DNA of 64,000 nucleotides from Agelaius tricolor (taxonomy: Eukaryota > Chordata > Aves > Passeriformes > Icteridae). Shown here piece after piece: positions 10,651 through 23,545 of this stretch. The stretch is from NCBI GenBank assembly GCA_023055355.1, contig JALJCS010000007.1:6188001-6252000 (forward strand), written 5' to 3'. Position 1 is the stretch's first letter. Every line of letters starts with the position of its first letter. A program made the translations under genes and the position numbers. The notes under the pieces were generated by a model. That model saw only the letters and a program-made list of their open reading frames with translations, searched no databases and was not told the DNA's origin.

Positions 10651-13137
10651 GTTCCAGCATAGCTGGTTTGTTTGGGTCCCTGCCTTTGGCTGCCTTCCTC
10701 CCACGGACTCCCTGTGGAGTTTCTGCTTCTCAGAAATGCCTCTCTGGAAGTTTTGGATTGAGGGCTGACTGAGATCAGAATTAAGATACACAATTCAGAC
10801 ACAATTTGGTATGCTGAGCTCTCTTGCCATCCACGTGCTGGAGTTACTTCCCTACTGGAGTTAAGCTTGTGCATAAAGAGAGCAATGCTGGTCTTTTTTA
10901 AGGAAGCAGAACCAAACCACAGGAATGCTTCAGATGGTCTAGCTGGAGCACCTGACCCTAATTTAGCTTAATTCAGCACTGTATAGTTGAAATAACATTT
11001 CTTTCTGGTTTGAGCTGACTTAACTTGATGCTCCTACTACCCTAAAGAAGAGATCTCTTCCTGTCTGTTCAGCTGAGCTGGTGTAAGATGTTTTCTGCAC
11101 CATGTGGATAAGCACTTAAAACAGTTTCTATTTTATATTTCATTTTTCTTATTTTCCATTTCTGGTTTGAATTAAATAGAAGCTTGGAAACTTACAGTTT
11201 TTTCTTTCTAATTTTTTTTCAGATTTAAAATTTGATCCATTTATTGATCATTTAAATCAGCTGTAGGAATTAGGACTTTTTCTTTTTCCAGAGGTTAAAA
11301 TAATTAACAGAGTAAGGCTTTGCAATGAATAGTCACTTCAGGAAGAATTCAAATGCTAATTAGTAACTCTTTAACATGCTAAGCTACCTGAAATAACTAA
11401 AACACTGAGTGCAATTAAAATATATGATTGAATTGTAAAATGTATGATTAACTTGTAAAGCATATTATTAAATTGTAAAATTATGATCTTCTTGACAATC
11501 TTTGTCACCCAGCTTTTGTGTCATATGTGCAAGGCCATGTATTGAGCATGCTAGCTCAGCCTGCGTTAAAATTAAATTAATCAAGTAGTGAAGTAACCAA
11601 ATGTTCCCAGTAGAACTGCAGGGCTTTGTGTCCCAAAGCAAAAGGATTCCAATTGTCCCTTTCCAGTGCAGGAGGGATGGGTGAGAAAGGGTCTAAATGC
11701 TACTGTCAAAGTTATAATGCTCTTGGGAGCACTGAAACTCTTCATGTGTGGTGACCACAGAGTGTGACACTGATATCAAAGTGGTTGTGAACTGAGTGGG
11801 CAGGACAAACTGAGGGAACTGATTTGCTTTTTCAGCTCTTCCACCTCACCTGGCACCATCCAGCCCTGGGCACGGAATGAGTGGCTGTGCAAGGTGGAGC
11901 AGGCACCAGCTGGAGAAGGCAGCAGCACTTCTGAAAGGATTAGCCAAAATCACCCAGCAGATGAATGAAGGCTGCTGCCAAGGTGGAAACTTCTCATTGT
12001 GCACCTGGCAAGGCTTGGTAGCTCAGTCACTGGTAATTTTTTCAAGCATGGTTTTTATTCCCCTTCCTTCCTTGCATACCTTTGGCTTTTGAGAACAGAT
12101 TTATGCAAAGTGGCTGTTGTTACTGGTGCTTGCAGGAGCGTGGGGGAGGCACCTTTCTCCATGACTTTGTGAAATCCCGAGTGTACCCTGAGCTGAAAAA
12201 TGCCACCTTGCTGTTCCTTACCCACATCAAGGCAATTTTCTGTCATTTCCTTAAATGCTCTCCTCTCATGTAACCACAGTAACAGTCCTATTACATTTAG
12301 GTAAAAGCCATTAGTTAATAGAAAGCTAATGAGTGAGTTTGCAAGTGGAAATTACACTCTGGTTTCTTAGAGAAAGTTTTATGATGCAACAGCCTGTACT
12401 GAAACTGGGTGATTACTTCTGGTCTCATCTGAAAGCAACCAATAAACAACATGAGGCATAAATTTACAGGCTTGCCCTATAATTAGTTCAAGGACAGGGA
12501 TTTAAGACATCTTGGAGAGGGGTATATGCTGATACATAGTCAAAAGCAACAGTGGCTTCCTCTTCAAGGATTCTAGGTTTTGAAATTGCCCTAATTTGAA
12601 AGCAATCTTCTGGAAGTTTGAGTGGTGGCAGCAAGGGTTTCTGTAGCCACCCTTGTGGCCCAAGGCAGTGGGAAGGAAGGAAGGAGTGTCCTCTTCTTCC
12701 TTGGGGGACTGCCTGGAGCTTCAGGCTGCAAAATGTGCTGTGGTGACAGCTGGGTCTTGCATTGGGATCCTTATCTTCAGGTGCCCTGCTGTGGGTGGCT
12801 GGCCTGGTTTTCATGTTTGTTTGTTTTAGCAAACTTTATGCAGTTGTAATTCTCTGAATTTCCCTTCTCTGCTGAGCACTGGGGTTCTGTGTGCTCTGTG
12901 CTGCAGTCACCCCAGCCCAGCTGTGGAGGTGGTGGGTGGGGTGCTGCCTTTGGGCTCTCCTGGGTTTCCCCATGCTGCTGGAATGTCCCATTGCTTGTTT
13001 AAGGCTTGTTGTGGGCCACAAACAGGCTCTGGGGACTGAAAGGTTAGCAAAGGCATTTCTGATCTGAAAAGGTTTTCCTTCTGGGAACAATGAATGAATG
13101 AGTGATGGTGCATGGTTTGCTCCTGGTGGAAAGCTGT
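10651..13137. other. No gene recognised
   Basis: Unique AT-rich DNA; nothing with domain or splice support. Confidence 0.55.
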
Positions 13138-13575
13138 AGAATCAAAGAATCATTAAAATTGGAAAAGTCCTTTAAGATCATCAAGTCCACCTGTCAACTC
13201 AGCACCACTGCTGTGTTCACCACTAAACCATGCCCTCAAGAGCCACCTCTACACATTTTCTGACCACTTCCACAGATAGTGACTCCATCATTTCCCTGGG
13301 AAGCCTGTTCCAGTGCTTTACAACCCTTAATTTTTTTCCTGATATCTAATCTAAACCTCCCCTGGTGCAACTTGAGGCCACTTCTGGTCCTGTCAGTTGT
13401 TGCCTGGGAGAAGAGGCTGACTCCCACCTGGCTACAGCCTCCTTCAAATAATTGTAGAGAGTGATAAGGCTTTCCCTGAGCCTTCTGTTCTTCAGGCTGA
13501 ACATCCTCAGCTGCTCCTCACCACACCTGTGCTCCAGACCCTTTCCCACCCCCGTTGTCCCTTGTTTGCTCCACT
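13138..13575 (-). mobile_element. CR1 LINE 3' fragment
   Basis: Reverse-oriented CR1. GAATCATTAAAATTGGAAAA is followed by TGGGAAGCCTGTTCCAGTGC and CTTCAGGCTGAACATCCTCA. It is longer than most copies here. Confidence 0.9.
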
Positions 13576-14263
13576 GTACCACATACAGGTCCTGCAGCAG
13601 GAACTTAGAGCCTCCCTGGCTTTTAAATAAACAGCTTTGGTAAAGAGAAATTTATCTCTGTGCATGGAAATAAAATGCATAGGGAAAACAGGAATTTCAG
13701 TTTATAATGGACCAGTTTCCAGAATTCAAACATAAATAAAGATCTTCCCAAGGGTTTGAAGGAAAATAGCAAAACTATAGAGGTGTCTGGCAAAAAACAG
13801 ACTGTATGTGACCTCTCACACTTAGCAGGCTGGAAGCCTTGGGAAACTAGACTGTGTTTTTGATTTCAGAAACAGCCATTCTAAATAGCTCTCAGACTGA
13901 ACTGAGGTAGTCTGTGGCTTTGTAAAATGGGAGGAGTTTGATGGCTCAGGGGACTGATGCTAAAAGTGGCACGTTTCATTTCATGTTTCAGGGGGAAGGA
14001 AGCATGCTCTTGGTATGCAAGTGAACAGAATTCAACCCTGAGCAAATGAAGCTACAGTCTTGTGGCTGTTTGGTGGTTTCATGTTAAGTCTGGTCTGATT
14101 GAATTCTCAGACACTCAAGATCTGTCGCATCCATGTTTCCTGCTGTTATTTCTGAGAAATGTGTCTGTCATCTCCTCAATTGCCTTGTATGGAGGCAAAT
14201 CCACGAACGAGGAGGATTTTTGTGCTTGGTCCAGAGGGATGTTGTGTCTCTGCTGCCTTTGGG

Positions 14264-14888
14264 TGTGGGAACCCAGAACATCCCTCTGGCTGTCCAGGAT
14301 GGCCAAGACCCCTGCCAGGGGGCTCAGGAGCCCTGGCACAGAGCCCAAAACACCTGTGGGTTTGATTATGATCCGTGGAGCAAATTACCAACCTTAGATG
14401 AAGATCTGCAAGCCACAATAGTTTAGGTAGAATAATAGTGAAGTTATCACGGGGTGGAAAAGTAGATTTTGGGGTTTCTGGTATGGGGGTTCGGGAGGCA
14501 AGATGGAGGGAACTGGGCATGTCCAGCCTTTCTCCTTCTTCTTCTTGGCCTCCATCTCCTGCTGTGATGTTGGCACTTTCAGATTGGTTTAGAGTAGAAG
14601 CTCACTGTCTAACATAGGTGATAGGCATTGGAAAGTAATTGTAAACATTGTACACGTAGTTTTTAGTATAGAGACATAACAGTGCCCTGGGGGCAGGCAG
14701 AGTGCCTGGAACTGTCCTGCTGGATGGACCTCGGCAGGACAGGAGAAAATTTTTTATAGATAAGATACAATAAACAACCTTGAGACTGAGAACTGAAGAG
14801 CTCCAACTCATTCTTCAAGCACTTGGGCTGGGAAAAGAGACTTTCTAATGTATCTCGGGATCACTCTGACAAGATAAAAATCCTGACA
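14264..14888 (+). mobile_element. Solo LTR E (ERVK-type), 625 bp
   Basis: Starts TGTGGGAACCCAGAACATCC and ends AAAATCCTGACA. It has a perfect 6-bp duplication TTTGGG at 14258-14263 and 14889-14894. A polyadenylation-like AATAAACAACC lies near 14770. It is a different subfamily from A/B/C but shares the opening TGTGGNAACCCAG. No internal region. Confidence 0.9.
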
Positions 14889-15231
14889 TTTGGGGTCGGT
14901 GTTTGGCAGTTTGGCATGACATCTGTCTGTCATTTTCAGTAGTGGGCCCTAATCCCATTTTCTTAAGACATGCTTTATTTTCTATGTGAGATAACTTTGG
15001 AGCATTTAGCTTTCCAAGAGAATGCTGCTGCTGCATGGCAGAGCAGTGCCTTCCATTTGCTTTCTACCTGTTGCAAAGTCTCTTGGCATAGGGAGGGACT
15101 TCTTCCCTCTAAATCCCTAGGAAATGTTCCCAGCCCCACCTATCCCTGTCTTGTGTGTCCTAAGCCCTCCTGGGACTGAGTTCTGCAGATCTGACACTGT
15201 GACATCTCAGGAAGCACAGCCTAAGCAGTAT

Positions 15232-15283
<52 letters not shown>

Positions 15284-15472
15284 ATATATATGTATGTGTA
15301 TATATATGTATGTATATATATATGTATGTATGTATATGTGTGTGTATATATAAATATATATATGTATGTGTGTGTATATATAAATATATATGTATGTATA
15401 TATGTGTATGTGTGTGTATATATATATATGCATATATATATATGCATATATATGTATCTATATATCTATTTG
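15232..15472. repeat. TG/TATG/TATA compound microsatellite
   Basis: About 40 bp of pure TG, then roughly 200 bp of mixed TATG, TGTA and TATA. The long periodic open frames here (VCVCVC, YIYI) are artefacts of it. Confidence 0.97.
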
Positions 15473-17169
15473 TATCCCCTCCTTGACCCTCGTGCTCATG
15501 GGTGGGATTTATTCCTTGTGACTAGTGGTCTGTGGTGGTATCATGCCCTTTGATGAAGCTTCTGGAATGAGACAAAAAAGCCATGGTTCCTTTTTGTAAA
15601 GTCCTTCTGACAGCTCCCACAAAAGTTCTTCTTTTTCTCAATTCCTTTTTGCCTTTCTGAGAGTTTCCAGTGCTCTTTATCTTCCAGTTCCAACAAAATA
15701 TATTTTTTTCCTCTTTTGGTGAATAAATTATTCTTCTCAAGAATAAAGATTTGTTTCAAGAGATTAGTTATGTGAAAAAGGCACAGGTGTGTGAGGCTTT
15801 ACCTTTTAGGAAACTGTAGTCCTAAAGAAGTAGCTCCCAAGTGACAATGCAGAAAGAGACAAGGATTCATTCAGCTGAATCTATGTTATGTATTTTTTCT
15901 TATTTGGAAGGCAATTCCTGCCTGAACATCTGCTTCTAGTACTCTCTGTATAATGGTTTATTTTAGTGTTGTTTAACCTACAGAGGTATTGCAGGCTAGA
16001 ATGTTAACATGGAAATAAGGATTTGATTTTTTTCTTCACTGGGGTCTTTTTTTCCTCTGGCATCTGCTCAAACTAACCCTTAAATCAGGGTTATTGATAT
16101 TGCCTGACTCTGGAGTACTCAACAACCAAGCAGCTAAGCTGATTCTTAGATTAAATTATGTAAAGAATCCTGGAGGCATTATTAGTTTAACTGATATTAG
16201 TGAAAATGTTTGGATTAATACAACACTGACCAATACTAATACTTCTAAAGTGGATGATCTGGAGATGTAAAAATGAGACCTGGTTTTGAAGAGTGATGAT
16301 GCAGTCTGGGTTACTAGCATCACTTTGGAACAGAGAGCTCAGCTTCTGTACAAGTGTGCCACAATCTCTGAAATGATTACTGAGCCTTACTGACTGGATG
16401 TGTGTGAGATACAAACTGGGGAGGAACTGATTGGAGTAAGAGAGAAGATAGGTGAAATAAAAATACCTCACTATCCTCCTTCCTCTAGCCTTCCACACAT
16501 TAATTATGTATTAATTATGTCAGATGGTAGGAATTCTGGAATATGCCTCCCCACACATTAATTATGTATTAATTATGTCAGATGGTAGGAATTCTGGAAT
16601 ATGCCTCCTCATAGGACAGATACAGGCAAGAAGGACCAAAATGGATTGAAATATGTGGGAAGTTCTTGCATAGTATGGGTGTGGTTGGCAGGTAATTTGC
16701 CTTGCCTTTTCTCTCCCATTTTCCCTCCCATTGCAGTTACTACTTGCCTGAAAGGGCTTTGTGCCACCTGGATTAGAGATTCCCTAAGTGAAACGATTCT
16801 ATCTTGTTAAAAATGAGGATGGAAGCCTAATCCTTCTGTTAGTCTGTTACATGTAGAAACCTCCCTACAATGAAATATCTCTACCTAGTTTAAATTTCTG
16901 CAAATAGTTTGCAGCTCCAATATTTAATGGGCTGAGCTCCTCTGCTTGCATGGAAATCACACAATTATTTGAGCTCTTCCTTTGTTACTAAGCTCCCACA
17001 GAGGGACAAGGTACATGCACAGCTAGATGTGTACAAGGCTGGTTCAGGCTTCTTGGAAAAACAGAGTCAGGAGGGTATTGCTGCCTGGAATGATGGAAAG
17101 GGCAAGGAAAACTTAGAGAGGAGGTAACTTGACAAAAATTGAGTTACTGAACACTAAGTAAGGGCCCAA
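15473..17169. other. No gene recognised
   Basis: Unique sequence apart from the 58-bp duplication at 16493-16608. Confidence 0.55.
16493..16608. repeat. Perfect 58-bp tandem duplication
   Basis: Two identical 58-bp units (16493-16550 and 16551-16608), each starting CCACACATTAATTATG and ending GGAATATGCCTCC. Confidence 0.97.
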
Positions 17170-17290
17170 GGCCAGGATGGATGAGGCTCTGAGCAGCCCA
17201 GTCTAGTGGAAGATGTTCCTGCCCATGGAGAGGGGTTGGAATGAGGTGATCTTTAAAATCCCTTAATACCCAGACCAACCTATGAACAGT
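17170..17290 (+). mobile_element. CR1 LINE 3' fragment
   Basis: GCAGCCCAGTCTAGTGGAAG, then TGCCCATGGAGAGGGGTTGG and GATGATCTTTAAAATCCC-like sequence, the extreme CR1 3' end. Confidence 0.82.
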
Positions 17291-19231
17291 ATTGAGCTGT
17301 TAAGTTTGCAAAGCTCCAAAATGATCCATTTTAAAAGTGTGGGTTTTTTTCCTGTCCACTCTGCAGCTATCTTTCACACAGAGCCAGGATTATAAAACCC
17401 CCTTGGTAAATGTTAACAGCCAAGGAAGGAAAGAGGAAAACTCCCTCCCTTGGAAGTTTTGTATCCAGGTGGTGGATATAGCCTAATCAAAAGGGAGAGG
17501 GAGAAAGGGAAATTCTGGGGGAATTTCTTAGCAAGCAGAAGGGAAACTATTTCAGGCTCAAGAGACTGCTTTGAGCTGACAGAATAGTCAATAAAATGCC
17601 TTTATTACTTTTGTTTGATGCCTTATATAGGAGGAAGTGTAACACACAACTGCCAGAGAATTTCTATTCTCCAAAATGACTTTCCAGCCCAATATTGTGA
17701 GAGCAGGGAAAATCCTGACATACAGATGTTTATTTTTGCTAGCAAGAAGCTCCAGGATTACTAGTTTCTTTTCCTTATTGTGATTCTTCTCTTCCCTTAG
17801 CTATTTTAATTTTATAATATCTCAAAAAGAGGTTCTTTCTACAAGATGTGGTTGTTAGTGATACATATAACAATCCTACCAAGCCTCGGTAGTCAATTGA
17901 TTTTTTTCCCTCTATCAGACCTGTTAGGACAATATATCTCATCCCTGACTTGTAATGCCAAAATAATTGTAATTATATTTCCTATCAGACAAGAAGAGGA
18001 AGAAACTTGGACCAAGTTCAGAAAATGTTTTTGTTCTACAGGAGGGAGTTAAGTATTCATCAACAAATTGATGAGCCTGACAGGTAAATGAGGCTAATTA
18101 GCAGCCTATGCACTGTGAAAGGTGGGTCTGAAAATGGAAGTTCAGGGTGCCAGGGTGAGGGAGAGAAAGAAACCGAAATTATTCAAGGCTGGTGTAACTT
18201 CTCTTGGCTCTTTCCTGGAGGTTAATGTTCCCTTTATGGGGACTGAGGTGACAGAGTCCCCTGCTGAAGGTTTGTACACCTGGAAGATAAACCCTGAGAA
18301 CAGCTCCTCTGAGCAACAGAAACCACCTGAGTAACAGCCAGTGTTTTTCAGCTACTAAATGCAGTTGTTTGAACATGTTTATGAGCAACTGTTCATCATA
18401 GAGTTCTTATAGACCTGGAACAAATCCTGGGGCAAATCAATGATAATAATTAGCTGACTGATGTCAGAGCTAAGGAACTCAAAGCAGCTGGTCTCTGCCT
18501 GAGCTGGTCTCTCAAGGAACATTGCTCTCTTAAAGTAAAAGTGAAGGTGTCTGGGTTTTATATGAGGTTTGTTTTCTCACAGTTCTTGTAAACTGACCTG
18601 CAACTGCAGTTTGTGAGAACTTTTCAAGGAGAGAGGAGCTGTTTACAGAAGAACTTTTCCCAAGTGATTCATGGCATGTACACACATAGCACACCCAGTA
18701 CCTCTGGTGTGCTGCTGAATTATCTCTGAAACTTCTGCAGGTTCCACTGGCACCTTTTCTTATGCAAGGAAAAAACCAGATGTGCAAATAATTAAGAAAT
18801 GGAAAAGCTGTTCCCTTCTCCAGGAGCCCAACTCGGCTTTTTCCACAGATGCCCATTGTAAAGCACAAAGTATAATGGAATACTTTGTATTAGTAAAAAG
18901 ATGGACTCCTAGTGGTTCAAGGGCTCTTGAATCAGGGACAAAAATAAGACTGAGAGTTGCCAAATATTGCAGGCTTAAACCTGACCCCGTCTTCCCCATG
19001 GAATTGCTTTCCCAACCCCTGCTTTTTGAAAATATTTATGAAGCTGCAGCCTACACAGTCTTTTAAACCTAGCTGCTCTGGTGTTGGAGCAGAAAGCTTC
19101 CAGTTGTATGGCTGTGTTACAATCATGATAATATTAATCTACAATTAACTTCTGTTTGTCAGAGATATGAACAGGATGCTAAGCACAGGCCCTTAAAAAT
19201 GCTTGTAAGCACTTCATGCTTCTTTGCTAAC

Positions 19232-19592
19232 CTGCAAATAATTGTTCCAAGTGCAGAACAGTCATACAGAGATATTTTGCCCAGGTGCTGAAGGTCTGTA
19301 GACTTTTGGCTTCATAGTTGAGGTGGATGTGTTTTTTTGTCTGAAGAAAATGTCTGTAACAGTCAATTTGTGTAAAAAGGAGAAGGAAGAGTTGAGGATC
19401 ATAAGCACTTCCTGCAGGCCCCATGCTCTGGAATGTTTCCTCAATGTTCTTAAAGCTTTCAGGCCTTTTTAATGCCTCGTTCAGATTGAGTTCAGCCAAA
19501 TGATTTTCTATCTGGAGCACCCATCTCTCAAGCATTGTGTAAGCATGATGAGATCTTGTCTCATTCTTGTCCCACCAGCAAAACAGCAATTT
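19232..19592 (-). CDS. Candidate exon of an unrecognised gene
   Basis: A 361-nt minus-strand open segment bounded by an acceptor (GCATTAATAACAG) and a donor (TTTGCAG|GTTAGC). It begins in phase 0 and ends after one base of a codon. The 120-residue translation reads like real protein: alternating charged and hydrophobic residues suggesting amphipathic helices (AYTMLERWVLQIENHLAEL, then a leucine-rich FLLLFTQIDCYRHF), few low-complexity stretches, many aromatic residues. I do not recognise the family. No partner exon was found nearby on this strand, and the acceptor's pyrimidine tract is only moderate. It may be an isolated exon of a long gene, a relic of a lost gene, or a chance frame. Confidence 0.28.
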
Positions 19593-22139
19593 CTGTTATT
19601 AATGCAACAGCATTAATAGCATTCTTTTACCCCTGACTGTAATCACAGCCACACTGGGAGGTGCTGGCTGCTTTTCAAAGTAAAAGGCTTGGGATTTGGA
19701 AGCAAAGCAAGGAGCTCCCTTCTTTTGAACCTCTCTGAAAGACCACTTGTGTTTGCTTCCTACTTACGTGTTTCTGCTCAGAACCATGGCATGAGAATGA
19801 GGTGGCATCTTCCCTCCTACCCTTTTCTGACAACAGTGCCCTATTCTTGCCATGGCTGTGTGCATGTAAATTAATTTTCATATTACCTGCTCTCTCGTTT
19901 AGGTGTATGTGGGGACCAGCTGAAATTTGTGTCATTATTATCTGTGCATGTGTCTGGGTGGGGAAAGGCTGTGTGTTACTTTTGCTTTTTCTGTGATGGT
20001 TCAGTGCCTTGGTTTTCCTGTTGGAGACTGCAGGACTTCAGCAGGATTTTGTTTTTTTGTGAATGATCTTTTAAATTAAAGCCGTACTTGGTTAAAGTGT
20101 TTCTCTTCTAGAACTGGAAGATGACCAACAGCTCTAGTTTTAAAAATCCAAACCAGCTCTTCCCATTCCAGCTCTCCCCTTTGCCCCAGTGGACAGTAAA
20201 AGGTCTCTTCCCCCAGGAGAAAGCAAAGGAACAGTGTAAGATGGAAGCCACAATTTCTTATGCTGTAGCACTTCTTATTACAATTTCTTTCTGTGTCTTC
20301 CCTTTCCTATTGCAAATTAGCTGTAGCAAGCCTTTATCTGGGAGAGCTAGGAGAGAGAATAGAAAATCCAGCTCCAGCAGCATTACAGATGGTTTTACAA
20401 AGGATGAATTTAGAATTGAGAAATAGCAGCAGTTGACATAGAGATGTTTTGCATTGGATGTTGCATTCCCTGATAGATTGTTGAGGGAAGGCAAACTGTT
20501 CTTCCATAACTGCTGTGAGAAAAGTGCACAGAAGTGCATGGAAAGGGCACATGAATTCTGGTATGGGTTCTCTGATGTCTCCTGATGTTAATGCTTTTGC
20601 CCTCTAACACAAATTCCCTGGACTTTACAGAACTGTCTTAGTTATGTCTTTTCTCTTGCCTTCAGAAGAGAATCTCTGGAGGTTTTTGTTTTTTTTTTTT
20701 TGTTGTTGTTGTTTGGTTGGTGTTTTTTAATTTTGGTTTGTTTTTTTTTTAATTTCTATTTTACTTTCTTATTTTTGCAAGATTTGTCAAAGGGCCAAAA
20801 GGGGTGCTGGGGGGAAGAGGGAGGAATTAAGCAGGTGTTTTGCTTGATCCCACAAACCTCACTCTTCTTAAGAAACCAAGTTGTGAACTGTTAATTACAT
20901 CTTTTTGCAATTGGCTGGTGCTGATCTTTGAGTTGGGATAGAATGGGAAAAGTTAAGTCAGTCCTTGAACTTAACAACTGAAGAGCACAACCCAATATGT
21001 AAATGTATTATAGCTTCCAAGAACTAGGGGAGGATATAATCCTAAAAGTTACTGACTTTTTAAAAAGTTTTTAGTTTGCTCTTCTAAGGTGAAATGGTTC
21101 AGTGAGAAGGGAGCTCTGGTAATGAACTGTCTTTTGCTTCAGAGGATGCTTATTTTGGTTGTAGCCACATAACCCTCTCACCAATGGGTATGTTTAATAC
21201 CAGAGAGTCCTGAATATAGGACACAGCTGAAAGCAGGCTGGAGAATGAATATCTGAAATCAGCCAGATGGTATCAGGCTAATAAATTCTGCCCAGATGTC
21301 TTGTGTTGCAATAACATCTGGTGGTCACTCGGTAGTGGGTGGTAGGGTCATCCTGGGGGGCCACAGGGTCATCCTGTGGGCTGTGCTGGAGCTCCCTTTA
21401 GATATGGCCCTGGGCCCAAACAAATCACCTTAGCAGTGAGTCACTGGATCAGCTGTGTGAGATTATTTTCTGAAGGAACCTTGCTGGCTATGCAGGCAGC
21501 TGCATCTACAGCAGGGGACCAGCACAGGGGTTGCTGCTGAGTGTCTTTTTTGCAATCTAGAGTGCACCAAAGGAAATCTTTCTCAGCATCAGAGATGCCA
21601 AACAGCATTTCTTTTAGATGCTTATGCTGTTTGGAGCACATTGGTAAGCAATGACTTGAAAAGAAAGAGCAGCAGTTTGTGCAGAACCACAAGGTTTCCT
21701 GCTATGAAAAATCAGCCTGACCTCTTTGTGGTTCTACACTTTCAATGTAGGAAATCCCCCTGTGAAAGTTTTAGGTGATCTTTGTTTTGCAGTCTATTTT
21801 CAACTAGCCCTGAAGTGGAAGCTGAGGGTGTGAAACGCACGACTCACATAAGGCTTGAAAATTCAGCAGAGCATTGCACTGACTCACAGCTGGGTCTTTA
21901 GGACTTGCTTTCCCCCAAATGACTGAGCCCTTTCCTTTCCAAAACAGCAGCATTTACCTTCACCAGTGTTGTTGAGAGATCTTAACAGTGCTCTGACTGA
22001 AGCACTGCTTATGTGACATCTCCTGCTCCCAACACTCATCCTGACTTCCCTTGAACTCGTGCTCCTTCCTTTCCACTGATTAACACCCTGTGAAATATCT
22101 TCTGATGCTATCTCACACCAGATGGTTTTTTTCCCCTAG

Positions 22140-22362
22140 GATGATCCAATACCTGCTTCTGCAATAGCAGGAACAGGCTGTAGCTCCACAGTTGTGATCT
22201 GGTATCTCTGGGTAGCTGCAGGAGCTGTTTCAGTGCCACAGACACAAATCTCCTCTGCCACATCTGCTTTGGCACCCTCTGAACCCTTGGTGGAGTTTTG
22301 CACAAGTGATGAGGTTTTGCATCACCTAGATAACAACCGTTCTTTGGAAATCCAGGAAAAAA
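22140..22362 (+). CDS. Candidate exon of an unrecognised gene
   Basis: A plus-strand segment with a very good acceptor (TTTTTTTCCCCTAG) and a consensus donor (AAAA|GTGAGT), open throughout in phase 0 (74 codons plus one base). It starts DDPIPASAIAG, has a moderately hydrophobic middle (TVVIWYLWVAAGAVSVP), and ends in a charged stretch (DEVLHHLDNNRSLEIQEK). No family is recognised and no partner exon was found. A non-coding RNA exon is equally possible. Confidence 0.2.
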
Positions 22363-23479
22363 GTGAGTTGGAGCACTACAGTGATTATGTCTGTGCCAAT
22401 GATTTTGGAAACACTACTAAATACTTGTATTATATGGCAGCTAATTTCTGGTTGGGTGCATGATGTGCCTTGGAGCATAAAGGGCAGAAAGATGCACTGG
22501 TTCTAGCCATGTCAAAAATCCAGGAGGTGTGTGAGTGGAAATCTCTAATACCACCTAAGAACTCTGAATGCTTGGATATCTTCTCCTGGAATACCAGAGA
22601 AGCAGTGTCATTCATGAGGCCATCCAGAACTGAGCAGGAGGTTATGGCTGTGTAGTGTCAGGCCAGGCTTCTCAAATGTTTCTCTGCTCACATTTCCTAG
22701 AGCCATGACAAAAACATTGACTGTCCAAGCTGTGAAAACTGGTTTTAAACTGGTTACTTTCAAGCTCCTCTGATATTCTCTGCTTTAGTGATCTCCTAAG
22801 GTGCAAATGGACCTAAATCAGAGACAGGATCTCAGCTTTCTCTCCTATCATTCTCATTGAGAACTGTAAACACCAGTGGATAGCCCTGTTCTCTGGGAAA
22901 GCAAAATGTGTAAAGTATTAGCTTTACAGTGTTAGTAAAGTTAGTAGTTAGTGTTAGCTACACAGTGTTCCTTCACATTCACTTCACATTCTACACTTTT
23001 TTTGTACACAGAATGAGATATGAGATCATTGTTTATATCTGGGTTTCTCTAGTTAAGAATGCCTGCTGCACTTTCCCTAGAAAGGACTACCTTCCTTTAT
23101 TCTGTTCTTGCACAAAATATTTAAAATCATAGGCCAAATACTTTATTATTTATCCACATGCAGAATAGAGGCAGGACCATGTCTGGCTGGGCCCTTTTGG
23201 CATCTTGTAATATGCTGTGGATATTTTGTTTGGATGGAAGGGATGTTCTTTTTTGCATTTCTTAAATTACTTTTCAATGTGTTTCCAATACACTGAAAGT
23301 GTGTGAGAGTCAAACTCTCATAAAACACAATATTATTCAATGCACAGCTCTTGCTACCAAAGTAAACAATTGATTTTTCTGCGTTGCCATCAGATTTTGG
23401 GGAAGTAGGCACTTCTGGGAGATGTCTAACAAAGCTGTAGCCTGGAGGAGTTTTGTCATTGCAATGTGCTCAATGTGCT

Positions 23480-23545
23480 AGACAGATGTAGCAATTTTAC
23501 TCTAGGACAGATGTAGCAATTTTACTCTAGGACAGATGTAGCAAC
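23480..23545. repeat. 25-bp tandem repeat, about 2.6 copies
   Basis: GACAGATGTAGCAATTTTAC followed by TCTAG, repeated twice in full and then a third partial unit (GACAGATGTAGCAA). Confidence 0.9.

Noticed and set aside
15124..15553. Open frames of repeated Val-Cys or Tyr-Ile on both strands
   Set aside because: Products of the TG/TATG microsatellite.
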